DNA from: DATMER01 sp040349255
GTDB taxonomy: Bacteria > Acidobacteriota > Thermoanaerobaculia > Multivoradales > UBA5704
NCBI GenBank assembly: GCA_040349255.1
Contig: JBEQUE010000005.1
Span: 3,265 to 67,264 of the forward strand
Length of the DNA stretch: 64,000 bases
Reading direction: 5' to 3'
Part shown: piece after piece, positions 39,574 to 48,774 of the stretch
How positions within the stretch are numbered: position 1 is the first letter of the stretch
How the letters are laid out: each line of letters starts with the position of its first letter
The notes under the pieces: generated by a model
What the model was told of the DNA's origin: nothing
Databases searched by the model: none
The model's input: only the letters and a program-made list of their open reading frames with translations
Made by a program: the position numbers and the translations under genes

Positions 39574-42297
39574 ATGGCCCTGCACCCCGGATTTCCCTCT
39601 TCACCCTACGACCTGCTGATCCCCGAGCACCGCTGGTTTCCGGCCGCCGAGGAGCTCCGGGCGACCGCCTACGAGAAGCTCCTGCCGCCGCTCGTGGCCC
39701 GGATCCGGACGGAGGTCGCGTCCTGGCGCGCCGCCGGGTACGCCGGCGCGTCCGCGACCTCGCGCGCCCTGCTCGCCTGGTGGTTCGAGCGCGAGCACCG
39801 GACCGAAGGGCCCGGAGGCGCGCAGAGCCTGTTCCGCTACTACTTCGCGCAGCGCGAGGCGGTCGAGACGGTCGTCTGGCTCCACGACGTCCGCGGCGTG
39901 CGCGACAGGTTCGACCTCCTGCGCTTCGACGCCTCGGGCGCCGTCTCCACCGGGATGTTCGACGAGGAGTGGCCGCGCTACGTCGTCAAGATGGCCACGG
40001 GCGCGGGCAAGACCAAGGTCCTCGCGCTGCTCCTCGCCTGGAGCTACTTCCACCGGCTCTACGAGCCCGCCTCGACGCTGGCCCGGAACTTCCTCGTCAT
40101 CGCGCCGAACATCATTGTCCTCGACCGCCTGCGCACCGACTTCGACGGCCTGCGGATCTTCTTCCGCGACCCCGTTCTGCCGCCGAACGGCTACGAGGGC
40201 AGGAGCTGGAGCGAAGACTTCCAGGTGGCGCTCCACCTGCAGGACGACGCGCGGGTGCTCCGGCCGACCGGCAATCTCTTCCTGACCAACATCCACCGCG
40301 TCTTCCTCGGCGACACCGCCGAGCCTTCGCCCGAGGACGACGACCTGCGCGACTACTTCCTCGCCCCGTTCGGACCGAAACCCGTCGGCAAGACCTCCGA
40401 CAGCCGGACCGACCTCGGCGAGATCGTCCGCGAGATCGACGAGCTGGCGATCTTCAACGACGAGGCCCATCACATCCACGACGCCCGGCTCGCCTGGTTC
40501 CGGAGCCTCCAGGACATCCATCACCGCATGCTCCAGCGCGGCCGCTCCCTGTCGCTGCAGCTCGACCTGACGGCCACGCCGCGGCACGACAACGGCGCGA
40601 TCTTCGTCCAGACCGTCTCCGACTACCCGCTGGTCGAAGCCATCCACCAGAACGTCGTGAAACACCCCGTACTGCCGGACGGCCCGAGCCGGGCGCGGCT
40701 CCACGAGCGGAAGAGCGCCATCTTCACCGAACGGTACGCCGACTACCTCGCTCTCGGCGTCGAGGAATGGCGCAAGAGTTACGCCGAGCACGAGGCGCTC
40801 GGGAAGAAGGCGGTCCTCTTCGTGATGGTCGACGACACCCGCAACTGCGACGAGGTCGGCGCCTACCTGGAACGGATCTGCCCCGAGCTCCAGGAAGCCG
40901 TCCTGGTCATTCACACCAAAAACAACGGCGAGATCTCCGAGTCCGCCTCCGGCAAGAGCGTCGAGGAGCTGGACAGGCTCCGGCGAGCGGCCCATCAGAT
41001 CGATACCTGGCAGAGCCCGTACAGGGCCATCGTGTCGGTGCTCGTGCTTAAGGAAGGCTGGGACGTCCGCAACGTGACCACCATCGTGGGGCTCCGGGCC
41101 TACAGCTCGAAGAGCAAGATCCTCCCGGAGCAGACCCTGGGCCGCGGGCTCCGGCGGATGTACTTCGGCAGCGGGGCCCCGGAGACCGTCTCGGTCCTCG
41201 GCACGCCCGCGTTCATGGATTTCGTCGAATCCATCCAGACCGAGGGCGTGGTCTTCGAACGCGTGCCGATGGGCCCGGGGGCCGACCGGGCGGAGTCCCT
41301 GATCGTCGAGATCGATCCCGACAAGACAAAGGATTTCGAAGCGCTCGACATCTTCCTGCCCCGCCTGACCCGCCGCTACCATCGCGCGTTCAAGGATCTC
41401 GATGCCCTGGACCCGGCGGACCTGGGCAATCCCCGGCTGGCCTTGAAGCCGTTCCGGCCCGAGGAGACGCGGGAGATCGTGTTCAGGACCATGCTCGAAG
41501 GAGAGGTCCATCACACCCTCCGCCTGGAAGGCTCCGGGCCGGCGGACTACCGCTCGGTGGTCGCCTTCTTCGCCCGGCAACTGCTGCGGGAGATGCGGCT
41601 CGTCGGCGGCTACGACGCGCTCTACGGCCAGGTGAAGCGCTTCCTGCGCGACCACCTGTTCGAGGGCGGGCCCGCCGACCTCGAGGACCCGGTCGTGCTG
41701 CGGAACCTGTCCGAGCCCGAGCCGGGCAAGATCCTCTTAGACGCCTTCCGGAAAGCGATCAACGCGCTCACGCTGGAGGAGCGCGGCAGCGCCGCGGTCG
41801 AGGACTGGATCCGGGTCCGCGACACCCGCCCGTTCCGCACCGAGCCGCGGCCGTATCTCGTCCCGCGAAGGTCGCTCTTCACGAAGATCGTCGGCGAGCC
41901 GCGCGCCGGCGGGCTGGAGCTCGAATTCGCCGCCTTCCTCGACCGCGCGCCCGGCGTGGCGGCCTTCGCCAAGAACTATTTCGCGGTCGGCTTCCAGCTC
42001 GACTACGTCAAGGCAAACGGCGACCTGTCGAGCTACGTGCCGGACTTCCTGGTCAGGACCGAGGACGGGACGGTCTTCGTGATCGAGACCAAGGGCCGCG
42101 AGGAGATCGATCTGCCTCCGAAGATGAGGCGCCTGCGCCAGTGGTGCGCCGACGCCACTGGGGCCAGCCGGGCTGCCGGTGGCCCGGACTATCGCTTCGT
42201 CTACGTCGACCAGGCCGGCTTCCAGTCGCATCGGCCCGCGACCTTCGCCGGCCTGGTCGAAACCTTTCGGGAGTACCAGGGGGAGTACCAGGAATGA
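39574..42297 (+). CDS. Helicase-type restriction endonuclease subunit (type III-like Res)
   Basis: 907 aa, a DEAD/DEAH-helicase restriction subunit of the BPTD_3080 / type III Res kind. Walker A is MATGAGKTKVLALLLAW near residue 137, motif II is FNDEAHHIHD near residue 294, and motif VI-like EQTLGRGLRRMYFGSG lies near residue 520. The C-terminal 100 residues hold a PD-(D/E)XK nuclease: SSYVPDFLV and VFVIETKGRE near residue 830. Cleavage needs ATP-driven translocation and a partner methyltransferase. Its stop overlaps the Mod start by 4 bases (ATGA). The length is normal. Confidence 0.93.
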   Translation: MALHPGFPSSPYDLLIPEHRWFPAAEELRATAYEKLLPPLVARIRTEVASWRAAGYAGASATSRALLAWWFEREHRTEGPGGAQSLFRYYFAQREAVETVVWLHDVRGVRDRFDLLRFDASGAVSTGMFDEEWPRYVVKMATGAGKTKVLALLLAWSYFHRLYEPASTLARNFLVIAPNIIVLDRLRTDFDGLRIFFRDPVLPPNGYEGRSWSEDFQVALHLQDDARVLRPTGNLFLTNIHRVFLGDTAEPSPEDDDLRDYFLAPFGPKPVGKTSDSRTDLGEIVREIDELAIFNDEAHHIHDARLAWFRSLQDIHHRMLQRGRSLSLQLDLTATPRHDNGAIFVQTVSDYPLVEAIHQNVVKHPVLPDGPSRARLHERKSAIFTERYADYLALGVEEWRKSYAEHEALGKKAVLFVMVDDTRNCDEVGAYLERICPELQEAVLVIHTKNNGEISESASGKSVEELDRLRRAAHQIDTWQSPYRAIVSVLVLKEGWDVRNVTTIVGLRAYSSKSKILPEQTLGRGLRRMYFGSGAPETVSVLGTPAFMDFVESIQTEGVVFERVPMGPGADRAESLIVEIDPDKTKDFEALDIFLPRLTRRYHRAFKDLDALDPADLGNPRLALKPFRPEETREIVFRTMLEGEVHHTLRLEGSGPADYRSVVAFFARQLLREMRLVGGYDALYGQVKRFLRDHLFEGGPADLEDPVVLRNLSEPEPGKILLDAFRKAINALTLEERGSAAVEDWIRVRDTRPFRTEPRPYLVPRRSLFTKIVGEPRAGGLELEFAAFLDRAPGVAAFAKNYFAVGFQLDYVKANGDLSSYVPDFLVRTEDGTVFVIETKGREEIDLPPKMRRLRQWCADATGASRAAGGPDYRFVYVDQAGFQSHRPATFAGLVETFREYQGEYQE

Positions 42298-44411
42298 CCC
42301 GCCCGCGAGCCCCGAAGCACCACGACGCGCTCTCCGACGCCGAGAAGCGCGACCTGATCGAGCTGATCCAGCAGGGCAAGCCGCTGCCCGAGCGGTACCG
42401 CTTCCTGCTCTTCGAGGACAAGCGCGAGGTGGAGCTGGTCTGGAACGGCAAGACGCGGGACGTCTGCACGACCGTGCTCCCCTTCCAGAGCCTGGAGCAC
42501 GTGGACGAGCCGCGCGAGGAGACGCGGGCGCAGCAGGAGCTTTTCGATTCCCGCGGGCGGCAGCTCGCGGGCTGGACCAACAAGCTGATCTGGGGCGACA
42601 ACCGGCTGATCCTCTCGTCTCTGAAGAGCGGACCCCTGCGCGAGCAGATCGAGGAGGCCGGCGGCCTCAAGCTCATCTACATCGATCCGCCCTTCGACGT
42701 CGGCGCCGACTTCTCCATGGACATCGAGATCGGCGGCGAGACCTTTCACAAGGAGCCCAACCTCCTCGAGCAGATCGCCTACCGCGACACCTGGGGCCGC
42801 GGCGCCGACAGCTTCATCAGCATGATCTCGGAGCGCCTGATCCTCATGCGGGACCTGCTGGCCGACGACGGCACTATCTTCGTGCACTGCGACTGGCGCG
42901 TGAGCGGCTACCTGCGCCTGGTGCTCGACGAGATCTTCGGCCGTGAGTCCCTCCGCAACCACATCCTGTGGCTTTACAGCGGAGGGGGCATCCCGACCAC
43001 GGAGATGCCGAAGAAGCACGACGACATCTTCTGGTATTCGAAAGGCGACCGCTGGCAGTACAACCCGGTCTACAGGAATTACTCCGAGGGGACGATGCAG
43101 CGCGGCCGGACCGCCGTCAAGGGAGAGAACGCGGCGCTCCGGAGCGAAGGCACGCCGATCAACAACTGGTGGCCCGACGTCAAGAAGATCACCAGCCCCA
43201 CCGATCCGGAAAAGCTTTACTATCCGACCCAGAAATCCGAGGAGCTGCTCGAGCGCGTGATCACGCTCGCCAGCCGGAAGGGCGACCTGGTCGCCGACTT
43301 CTTCTGCGGCTCCGGCACCACCGCGGCCGTGGCAGAAAAGCTGGGGCGCAAGTGGATCGCCGTCGATCTCGGGAAGTTCGCCGTCCACACCACGCGCAAG
43401 CGGCTGATCGGCGTGCAGCGGGAGCTCAAGGAGCAGGGCAAGCCGTTCCGGGCGTTCGAGGTGCTGAACCTGGGACGGTACGAGCGCCAGGCCTATCTCC
43501 ACGTCGGCGGACGTCTCACGCCGGAGCAGCGCGAGCAGGCGCTGGCGGCGAAGGAACGCGAGTTCCGCGAGCTGATCCTGCGGGCCTACAAGGCGCAGCC
43601 GCTCGAAGAGGCCTCGTTCTTCCACGGCCGGACCGCGGGGCGGCTCGTCGTCGTCGGCCCGATCAACCTCCCCGTCGGCCGCCTGTTCGTCGAGGAGGTC
43701 ATCACCGAGTGCCGCAAGCGCGGCGCCACGCGGGTGGATCTGCTCGCCTTCGAGTTCGAAATGGGACTCTTTCCCGCGGTCCTCCAGGAGGCGCGGCAGA
43801 AGGGCATCGATCTCACCCCCAGGTACATTCCGGCGGAGGTCTTCGACAAGCGCGCCGTGGACCGGGGCCAGGTCGTCTTCTTCGACATCTCCTTCATCGA
43901 AGCGACGCCGCGCCACGACTCCCGGAACCGGTTCGCCCTCAAGATCGAGCTGACCGACTTCTCCGTTCACTACAACCAGGGCCAGGCCGAGGACCTCGTC
44001 AAGGCCATCCGGGAAGGTAAAAACGACGTCCTCTGCGAGCAGGGCCAGCTCGTCAAGGTGACGAAGGACCGGAACGGAGTCGTCGCGCGCGAGGTGCTGA
44101 CCCGGACATGGACCGACTGGATCGACTACTGGGCCGTGGACTTCAACTACGAGAGCCGCAAGGAGATCATCCGGGTGCCCAGAGGCCAGGGCCAGGACGA
44201 CTCCGGAAACGCCGAGCTCGAGGACCGCTGGACCGGCGGCTACCTCTTCGAGAACGAATGGCAGAGCTTCCGCACGCGGAAGAACCGCGAGCTCGAGCTC
44301 CTCACCGCCCGGCATCTCTACGACCGGCCCGGCCGCTACACCGTGGCCGTCAAGGTGATCGACATCTTCGGCAACGACACCATGACCCTCGTGCCGGTCA
44401 ACATCGGCTGA
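42294..44411 (+). CDS. Adenine DNA methyltransferase (type III-like Mod)
   Basis: 705 aa from the ATG at 42294. N6-adenine methyltransferase in the beta order: catalytic DPPF in LIYIDPPFDVGADF near residue 128, then the S-adenosylmethionine site in DFFCGSGTTAAVAEKLGRKW near residue 340. The C-terminal 300 residues, probably target recognition and Res contact, are less conserved; a segment LVVVGPINLPVGRLFVEEV lies near residue 450. The start overlaps the Res stop. The 20-21-bp repeat array begins at its stop codon. Recognition site cannot be read from the sequence. Confidence 0.93.
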   Translation: MTRPRAPKHHDALSDAEKRDLIELIQQGKPLPERYRFLLFEDKREVELVWNGKTRDVCTTVLPFQSLEHVDEPREETRAQQELFDSRGRQLAGWTNKLIWGDNRLILSSLKSGPLREQIEEAGGLKLIYIDPPFDVGADFSMDIEIGGETFHKEPNLLEQIAYRDTWGRGADSFISMISERLILMRDLLADDGTIFVHCDWRVSGYLRLVLDEIFGRESLRNHILWLYSGGGIPTTEMPKKHDDIFWYSKGDRWQYNPVYRNYSEGTMQRGRTAVKGENAALRSEGTPINNWWPDVKKITSPTDPEKLYYPTQKSEELLERVITLASRKGDLVADFFCGSGTTAAVAEKLGRKWIAVDLGKFAVHTTRKRLIGVQRELKEQGKPFRAFEVLNLGRYERQAYLHVGGRLTPEQREQALAAKEREFRELILRAYKAQPLEEASFFHGRTAGRLVVVGPINLPVGRLFVEEVITECRKRGATRVDLLAFEFEMGLFPAVLQEARQKGIDLTPRYIPAEVFDKRAVDRGQVVFFDISFIEATPRHDSRNRFALKIELTDFSVHYNQGQAEDLVKAIREGKNDVLCEQGQLVKVTKDRNGVVAREVLTRTWTDWIDYWAVDFNYESRKEIIRVPRGQGQDDSGNAELEDRWTGGYLFENEWQSFRTRKNRELELLTARHLYDRPGRYTVAVKVIDIFGNDTMTLVPVNIG

Positions 44412-44866
44412 ACAAGGGCTTCTCCACCACAACGTTGCCTCGTTCACCGCAACGTCGGCTTCTCCACCGCAACTCAAGCTTACGTTGCGGTGAAGAAGGT
44501 GAAGTTGCGGCAACTCAAAACGTATTCACCGCAACCCGGGCTTGTTCACCGCAACCTAACGATACTTTGCCGCAACGTCGCTTTCTTCACCGCAACCTTA
44601 CTCCATTTTGCCGCAAACTGGAGATATTCACCGCAACGTCGTCTTCTTCACCGCAATTCAAGCTTCTCTGCTGCAACTCAAGGCGAAATTGCCGCAACGT
44701 CTCCTTGTTCACCGCAACGTCATGTTCTTCACCGCAACGCCGGCTTCTCTGCCGCAACGCCGCCTTGTCTGCCGCAACCTGCTCCCAGGTTGCGGCAAAA
44801 CCCGGAGATGCGGCGAGTCGCCTCGGTTTCTGCCGCAACTTGCGGAGATTTGCCGCAACCTCATGA
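44411..44866 (+). repeat. Array of about 20 direct copies, 20-21-bp period, GCAAC core
   Basis: The core (C/T)(A/G)CCGCAAC or TTGCCGCAAC recurs with AAC at 44431, 44451, 44471, 44512, 44533, 44553, 44574, 44594, 44615, 44635 and onward to 44857, about every 20.3 bases. Between cores lie about 9-10 more variable bases, often GTCGNCTTC-like. Two copies near 44484 and 44504 are inverted (GTTGCGG), and two near 44797 and 44817 are degraded. Two flavours of core alternate irregularly: TTCACCGCAAC and TTGCCGCAAC / CTGCCGCAAC. No frame is intended: 20-21 is not a coding period. The array starts at the Mod stop and ends about 20 bases before the next ATG. Not a CRISPR. Confidence 0.93.
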
Positions 44867-44878
44867 TATCCTCCCTGC

Positions 44879-45385
44879 ATGAGCTCGAAGCTGTCGGTGG
44901 AGCAGATCCTGGCGAACCTGTCGCAGCGCGCGGCCCTTCATCGCAACAAGGAAGCCTTCCACGCACAGCAGGAGATCCATCACCGGGAGCAACGGGCGCT
45001 CCATGCCGCCGAGCTCGCCAAGGTGGAGCAAAGCCTGGAGGCCCTTCAGGCCGTCGTGCCGTCCGCGATCGAGCTCGCCGCTCCGGTCCGGACCTCGCCG
45101 GCTCCGGCGATCTCGCAGGTAGCCCTGCCGGCCGAGGGACGCCTGATGGTCAGCCGGTTGCTGCGGCAGATCGCCCTGAGCCCCGACCTGGCCGAGCCGT
45201 TCGGCCCGACCTCGCTGGTCGCGGCGGCCAATCGCGCCTTTGCGGACCGCCTGCCCCGGCCGGTCGGACCGAGGACGGCTTCGGACGTGCTGCGCCGCAT
45301 GCTCGCCGCCGGCGAGATCCAGCTCGCCCGCGACGGCAAGGCGTTTCACGAAGCCCTGTACGTCCGGAGGCCCGGGAAGGGCTGA
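44879..45385 (+). CDS. Uncharacterised protein downstream of the array
   Basis: 168 aa. The first 70 residues are a predicted coiled-coil helix (QRAALHRNKEAFHAQQEIHH, HAAELAKVEQSLEALQAV), and after an Ala/Pro linker the last 80 residues have a winged-helix-like helical pattern (LMVSRLLRQIALSPDLAE; TASDVLRRMLAAGEIQLARD). No ribosome site is seen; the array ends about 20 bases before its ATG. It lies in the same orientation as Res and Mod and is followed by a convergent gene. Possibly a third gene of the restriction locus or a protein that reads the array, but no family is recognised. Confidence 0.65.
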   Translation: MSSKLSVEQILANLSQRAALHRNKEAFHAQQEIHHREQRALHAAELAKVEQSLEALQAVVPSAIELAAPVRTSPAPAISQVALPAEGRLMVSRLLRQIALSPDLAEPFGPTSLVAAANRAFADRLPRPVGPRTASDVLRRMLAAGEIQLARDGKAFHEALYVRRPGKG

Positions 45386-45387
45386 TC

Positions 45388-45951
45388 CTACCCCGCTGCC
45401 TCGTAGGCCTGCCGGATCCAGGCGACGAGCTCCGGATCGACCTCGGCGGCGTCGGCGACGTTCACCTTGTACTGGCACATGCCTCCGGCAGGCATGGCCA
45501 GGAGGCGCGGCGTCGCTTCGGCCCCTTTCATGTTCAGCCCCACTTCGACGCGCGTCTTCGTGGCCGGGCCGATCATGGCGAACTGCTTCTTGCGCCGCAG
45601 GCTGACATAGCCCTTCTTGGGAGCGATCTCGAACGGTCCGAAGGCGTCGATGGCGGCCATGAGCCGGTCATGGATCGGCCGCAGGCCGGCCTTGCCGCCC
45701 GAGTAGATCTCGTCCAGGACGTCTCCGGAAGCCGCCGGCGCCGGGGCGCCTTCGGCAGCCTTCAGATACCTCTGCGTGAGAGTATTGGCATCCCCATGCC
45801 CCAGGCCGAGACTGCTCTTGAGCCAGTCGCGGATCTCGCCATGCTTCTGGAGGCCGCTCTCACGAACCAGGCTGAAAAGCTCGTCCAGGGACTTGCCGGT
45901 CTTTGCCTGGATGTTCCTGAGTTGGGTCTCAAACGCCTTGTCTACGTCCAT
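45388..45951 (-). CDS. DUF4287–DUF5655 domain protein
   Basis: 187 aa from the ATG at 45951 (MDVDKAFETQLRNIQAKTGK). The N-terminal 75 residues match the DUF4287 pattern (KHGEIRDWLKSSLGLGHGDA, NTLTQRYL), and the C-terminal 100 residues the DUF5655 pattern (LRPIHDRLMAAIDAFGPFEI, PKKGYVSLRRKKQFAMIGPA). Both are common together as a small soluble protein of unknown function, sometimes described as DNA-binding. It overlaps the 112-aa gene upstream by 23 bases and follows an MHS transporter in one operon. It is convergent with the array-linked gene. Confidence 0.82.
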   Translation of the reverse strand: MDVDKAFETQLRNIQAKTGKSLDELFSLVRESGLQKHGEIRDWLKSSLGLGHGDANTLTQRYLKAAEGAPAPAASGDVLDEIYSGGKAGLRPIHDRLMAAIDAFGPFEIAPKKGYVSLRRKKQFAMIGPATKTRVEVGLNMKGAEATPRLLAMPAGGMCQYKVNVADAAEVDPELVAWIRQAYEAAG

Positions 45952-46267
45952 GGATCTCCTCATCAAGAAATCCGAGCTCTGAGCCGACAAACCCGGCTGT
46001 CCCCTCAGGACCGGAGAGCTCGAGCCAGACCGGTCCTCCGTCGGGAAGGACATCGAGCCTGAAATGGAGGAAGCGGCAGCACTGTCGCTCCAGCTCGATG
46101 ACGCGGGCGATGTCCGCGAGGACGCCCGGCGCGGCTTCGAAGCGGAGGCGAATCCCGTTCTCGATCGCCAGCGCCTCGGCGCACCGGGCCCGCAGCGCGG
46201 CCAGGACCTCACGGCGCTGGTCAAGCTCGGCAGCGGTGAGAGAGCAGGCAATGGGGATGTCGGTCAT
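45929..46267 (-). CDS. Small uncharacterised protein
   Basis: 112 aa, soluble. Helical N-terminus (LTAAELDQRREVLAALRARC) and a conserved-looking core (IELERQCCRFLHFRLDVLPD, WLELSGPEGTAGFV). The CC pair next to an acidic-hydrophobic strand and the LELSGPEGT motif are typical of a small family that I have seen near metal-related regulators, but the role is unknown. It starts 9 bases after the transporter stop and overlaps the DUF4287 gene by 23 bases, so the three are probably translated as one unit. Confidence 0.65.
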   Translation of the reverse strand: MTDIPIACSLTAAELDQRREVLAALRARCAEALAIENGIRLRFEAAPGVLADIARVIELERQCCRFLHFRLDVLPDGGPVWLELSGPEGTAGFVGSELGFLDEEIHGRRQGV

Positions 46268-46276
46268 GGTTTCAAC

Positions 46277-47896
46277 TCAATCCTGGATCGACCGGTCCTT
46301 GGTCTCCCGCAAAAACAGCGCGCCGACCACGACCGTCATCAGCGCCACCACGACCGGATACCACAGGCCGGCGTAGATGTTCCCGGCGCGCGCCACCATG
46401 GCGGTGGCGAGGAGCGGCAGCATGCCTCCGAACCAGCCATTGCCGATGTGGTAGGGCAAGGACATCGAGGTGTAGCGGATGCGGGTCGGGAACAGCTCGA
46501 CCAGGAAGGCCGCGATCGGGCCGTAGACCATGGTCACGTAGAGGACCATGACGGTCAGGATCAATACGGTCATCCCGTAGTTGATCCGCGACTTGTCCAC
46601 CTCGGCCGGATAGCCGGTCTGCGCCAGCGCTTCCTTGTAGCGGGCCTCGTCCCAGCCGGCCAGCTCGACACCGCCGAGATGGGTCAAAACCGACTGGCCG
46701 CCGTCCGCGGACACCGCCGGCAGCGACTCGAAGGACAGGCCCGACTTGGTCAGGAAGTCCTTCGCCCGGTCGCAGTCCGTGAACCTCGTCTTCGGGCCGG
46801 CGAAGACGTGAAAGCTGCAATCGCTCGCGGCGACCGTGATCGGATGAGCCGCGTTGTACTCCTCCAGCCCCGGGTTCACGGCATGGGTCAGCGCCTTGAA
46901 GAGCGGGAAGTAGGTAAGCGCGGCGAGCAGGCAGCCGGCGAGGATGATCTTCAGCCGGCCGATGCGGTCCGAGAGCTTGCCGAACACGATGAAGAACGGC
47001 GTTCCCAGGACCAGCGAGATCCCGACCACGGTGTAGGCCGTGAGGTAGTCGAGCTTGAGCGAAATGGTGAGGAAGAAGAGCGCGTAGAACTGGCCCGTGT
47101 ACCAGACGACGCCCTGCCCGGCGGTCGCTCCGAGCAGCGCGAGCAGCACGTACTTGTTGTTCGGGTAGTGCAGGAAGCTCTCGCGCAGCGGCGACTTCGA
47201 ACCCCTGCCCTCCGCCTTCATCTGGCGGAAGACCGGCGACTCCTCCAGCTTGAGCCGGATGTAGACCGAGACGGCCAGCAGCACGAGCGAGACCAGGAAC
47301 GGGATCCGCCAGCCCCAGCTCGTGAAGGTCTCGGCCGGCATCAGGCCTCGGCAGGTGCCGATCACGAACAGCGACAGGAAGAAGCCGATCGTCGCGGTGG
47401 TCTGGATCCAGCTCGTCGCGGCTCCGCGGTTGCGGTCCGAGGCGTGCTCGGCGACATAGGTTGCGGCACCGCCGTACTCGCCGCCGAGCGCGAGCCCCTG
47501 GAGCAGCCGGAGGGTGACCAGGATGACCGGCGCCGCCATTCCGATCGACTCGTAGGTGGGCAGCAGGCCGACCCCGAAGGTCGAGACGCCCATGACGACG
47601 ATGGTCAACAGGAAGGTGTGCTTCCGGCCGGCCAGGTCGCCCAGCCGTCCGAAGACCAGCGCGCCGAACGGCCGCACCAGGAAGCCGGCGGCATAGGTCG
47701 CGAACGCCGAGAGCAGCGCCGCGGTCTCGTTGCTCTTCGGGAAGAAGAGAGCCGCGAAGAACGGCGCCAGCGTGGCATACAGGTAGAAGTCGTACCACTC
47801 GAAGACCGTGCCGAGCGACGAGGCGAAGATGACCCTCCGCTCGTCGGCCCGCGAGATCGAGACGAGGGGGGACGGCGTCTGGGGTTCCGCGGCCAT
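46277..47896 (-). CDS. MFS transporter of the metabolite:proton symporter (MHS) type
   Basis: 539 aa, twelve membrane helices. The N-terminus has the MHS signature ASSLGTVFEWYDFYLYAT and, between helices 2 and 3, GRLGDLAGRKHTFLL; ARxRG-like residues follow (EHASDRNRGAATSW near residue 150). Relatives carry dicarboxylates, proline/betaine or shikimate. An insert of about 110 residues (residues 325-435, with CSFHVFAGPKTRFTDCDRAK) between the last two helix bundles is longer than in ProP-like proteins and could be extracellular. First in an operon with the 112-aa and DUF4287 proteins. Substrate unknown. Confidence 0.88.
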   Translation of the reverse strand: MAAEPQTPSPLVSISRADERRVIFASSLGTVFEWYDFYLYATLAPFFAALFFPKSNETAALLSAFATYAAGFLVRPFGALVFGRLGDLAGRKHTFLLTIVVMGVSTFGVGLLPTYESIGMAAPVILVTLRLLQGLALGGEYGGAATYVAEHASDRNRGAATSWIQTTATIGFFLSLFVIGTCRGLMPAETFTSWGWRIPFLVSLVLLAVSVYIRLKLEESPVFRQMKAEGRGSKSPLRESFLHYPNNKYVLLALLGATAGQGVVWYTGQFYALFFLTISLKLDYLTAYTVVGISLVLGTPFFIVFGKLSDRIGRLKIILAGCLLAALTYFPLFKALTHAVNPGLEEYNAAHPITVAASDCSFHVFAGPKTRFTDCDRAKDFLTKSGLSFESLPAVSADGGQSVLTHLGGVELAGWDEARYKEALAQTGYPAEVDKSRINYGMTVLILTVMVLYVTMVYGPIAAFLVELFPTRIRYTSMSLPYHIGNGWFGGMLPLLATAMVARAGNIYAGLWYPVVVALMTVVVGALFLRETKDRSIQD

Positions 47897-48091
47897 CGGG
47901 CTCCTCCCGGATTGGATGCCGGAAGGATACCAGCATCGGCTCTCTCCCGCGGCGGCCGCCCCGGGTGTAACGCGGCGCTTCCCGAATCGCCTACCTGCCG
48001 GAGAGCGCTGTGACCTGCTTCACAACGGAGCTCTGCCGGTCGTGAGACGCTACCGGCGCCAACTCAGCAGTCCTGATCAAAGGAGCCGCTC

Positions 48092-48727
48092 ATGAAGCGC
48101 ATGATGACTTTCGGGTTGTTCCTGCTGTGCCTCGCAGCGTCGCCCCTCCACGCCCAGTCCTCGGCCCGGGGCAGCGCCCGGTTCGTGATGCAGGACGGTC
48201 TGAGCAAGACTGTGGAGTTCTCGGCCAGCAGGGACGAGAAGGGGAAGACGACCGGCTCGTTGACCTTCTCCGACGAAGCCAAGGTCCCGGACTCCGACGA
48301 TCCCGAGGGTAGCGGCGACTCCTTTACGCTTTCCTTGAAGGCGCAGCTCGACGACTCGACGTTCGAGAAGAACAGGGCCATCCTGAGCGGCACGGTCCTC
48401 GACTCCAACCACAAGACCTTCATCGGCCAACGGGTGCAGTTCGTCCTGGAAGACAACGGCAACGACCCCAAGGTGCCGGACCAGTTGACCTGGATGTTCT
48501 GCGCCCGGAGCGCCGGAGGTTGGATTCCGTCCGACGCGGAGCTGCCTTACGACGACGGCGCGTTCCTGCACTGGTGGGCCACCGATGCGGAGCGCGACGA
48601 CGACGTCGGGATCCCTTCGGTCGATCTCCTTCCGAAAGAAGGGGTGTCGTGTCCGGTCTGGCCGATCTGGTGGTACACCTTCGCCGAGCTGTGGAAGTGG
48701 GAGGGCGACATCATCGTCGAGTCCTGA
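48092..48727 (+). CDS. Secreted protein of unknown function
   Basis: 211 aa with a signal peptide (MTFGLFLLCLAASPLHAQ). The mature part begins with beta strands (GSARFVMQDGLSKTVEFSAS; GKTTGSLTFSDEAK) and has an Asp/Ser-rich turn (PDSDDPEGSGDSF); the second half is Trp-rich (FLHWWATDAERDD; PVWPIWWYTFAELWKWEGD). AGGAG lies just before the ATG region. I recognise no family. It is divergent from the transporter with a gap of nearly 200 bases that contains nothing I can identify. Confidence 0.65.
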   Translation: MKRMMTFGLFLLCLAASPLHAQSSARGSARFVMQDGLSKTVEFSASRDEKGKTTGSLTFSDEAKVPDSDDPEGSGDSFTLSLKAQLDDSTFEKNRAILSGTVLDSNHKTFIGQRVQFVLEDNGNDPKVPDQLTWMFCARSAGGWIPSDAELPYDDGAFLHWWATDAERDDDVGIPSVDLLPKEGVSCPVWPIWWYTFAELWKWEGDIIVES

Positions 48728-48774
48728 AAAGCATCTCAGGGCACGAGCAACACCTTGCCCCGAGGCCCGGACGC

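Noticed and set aside
44490..44880. Short coding genes inside the GCAAC array (both strands)
   Set aside because: Same reasoning: low-complexity translations rich in one motif, no start signals, and exact DNA periodicity explains them.
46272..47936. 554-codon minus-strand frame overlapping the transporter
   Set aside because: Arg/Pro-rich translation in another phase of the transporter gene; the MFS frame has twelve membrane helices.
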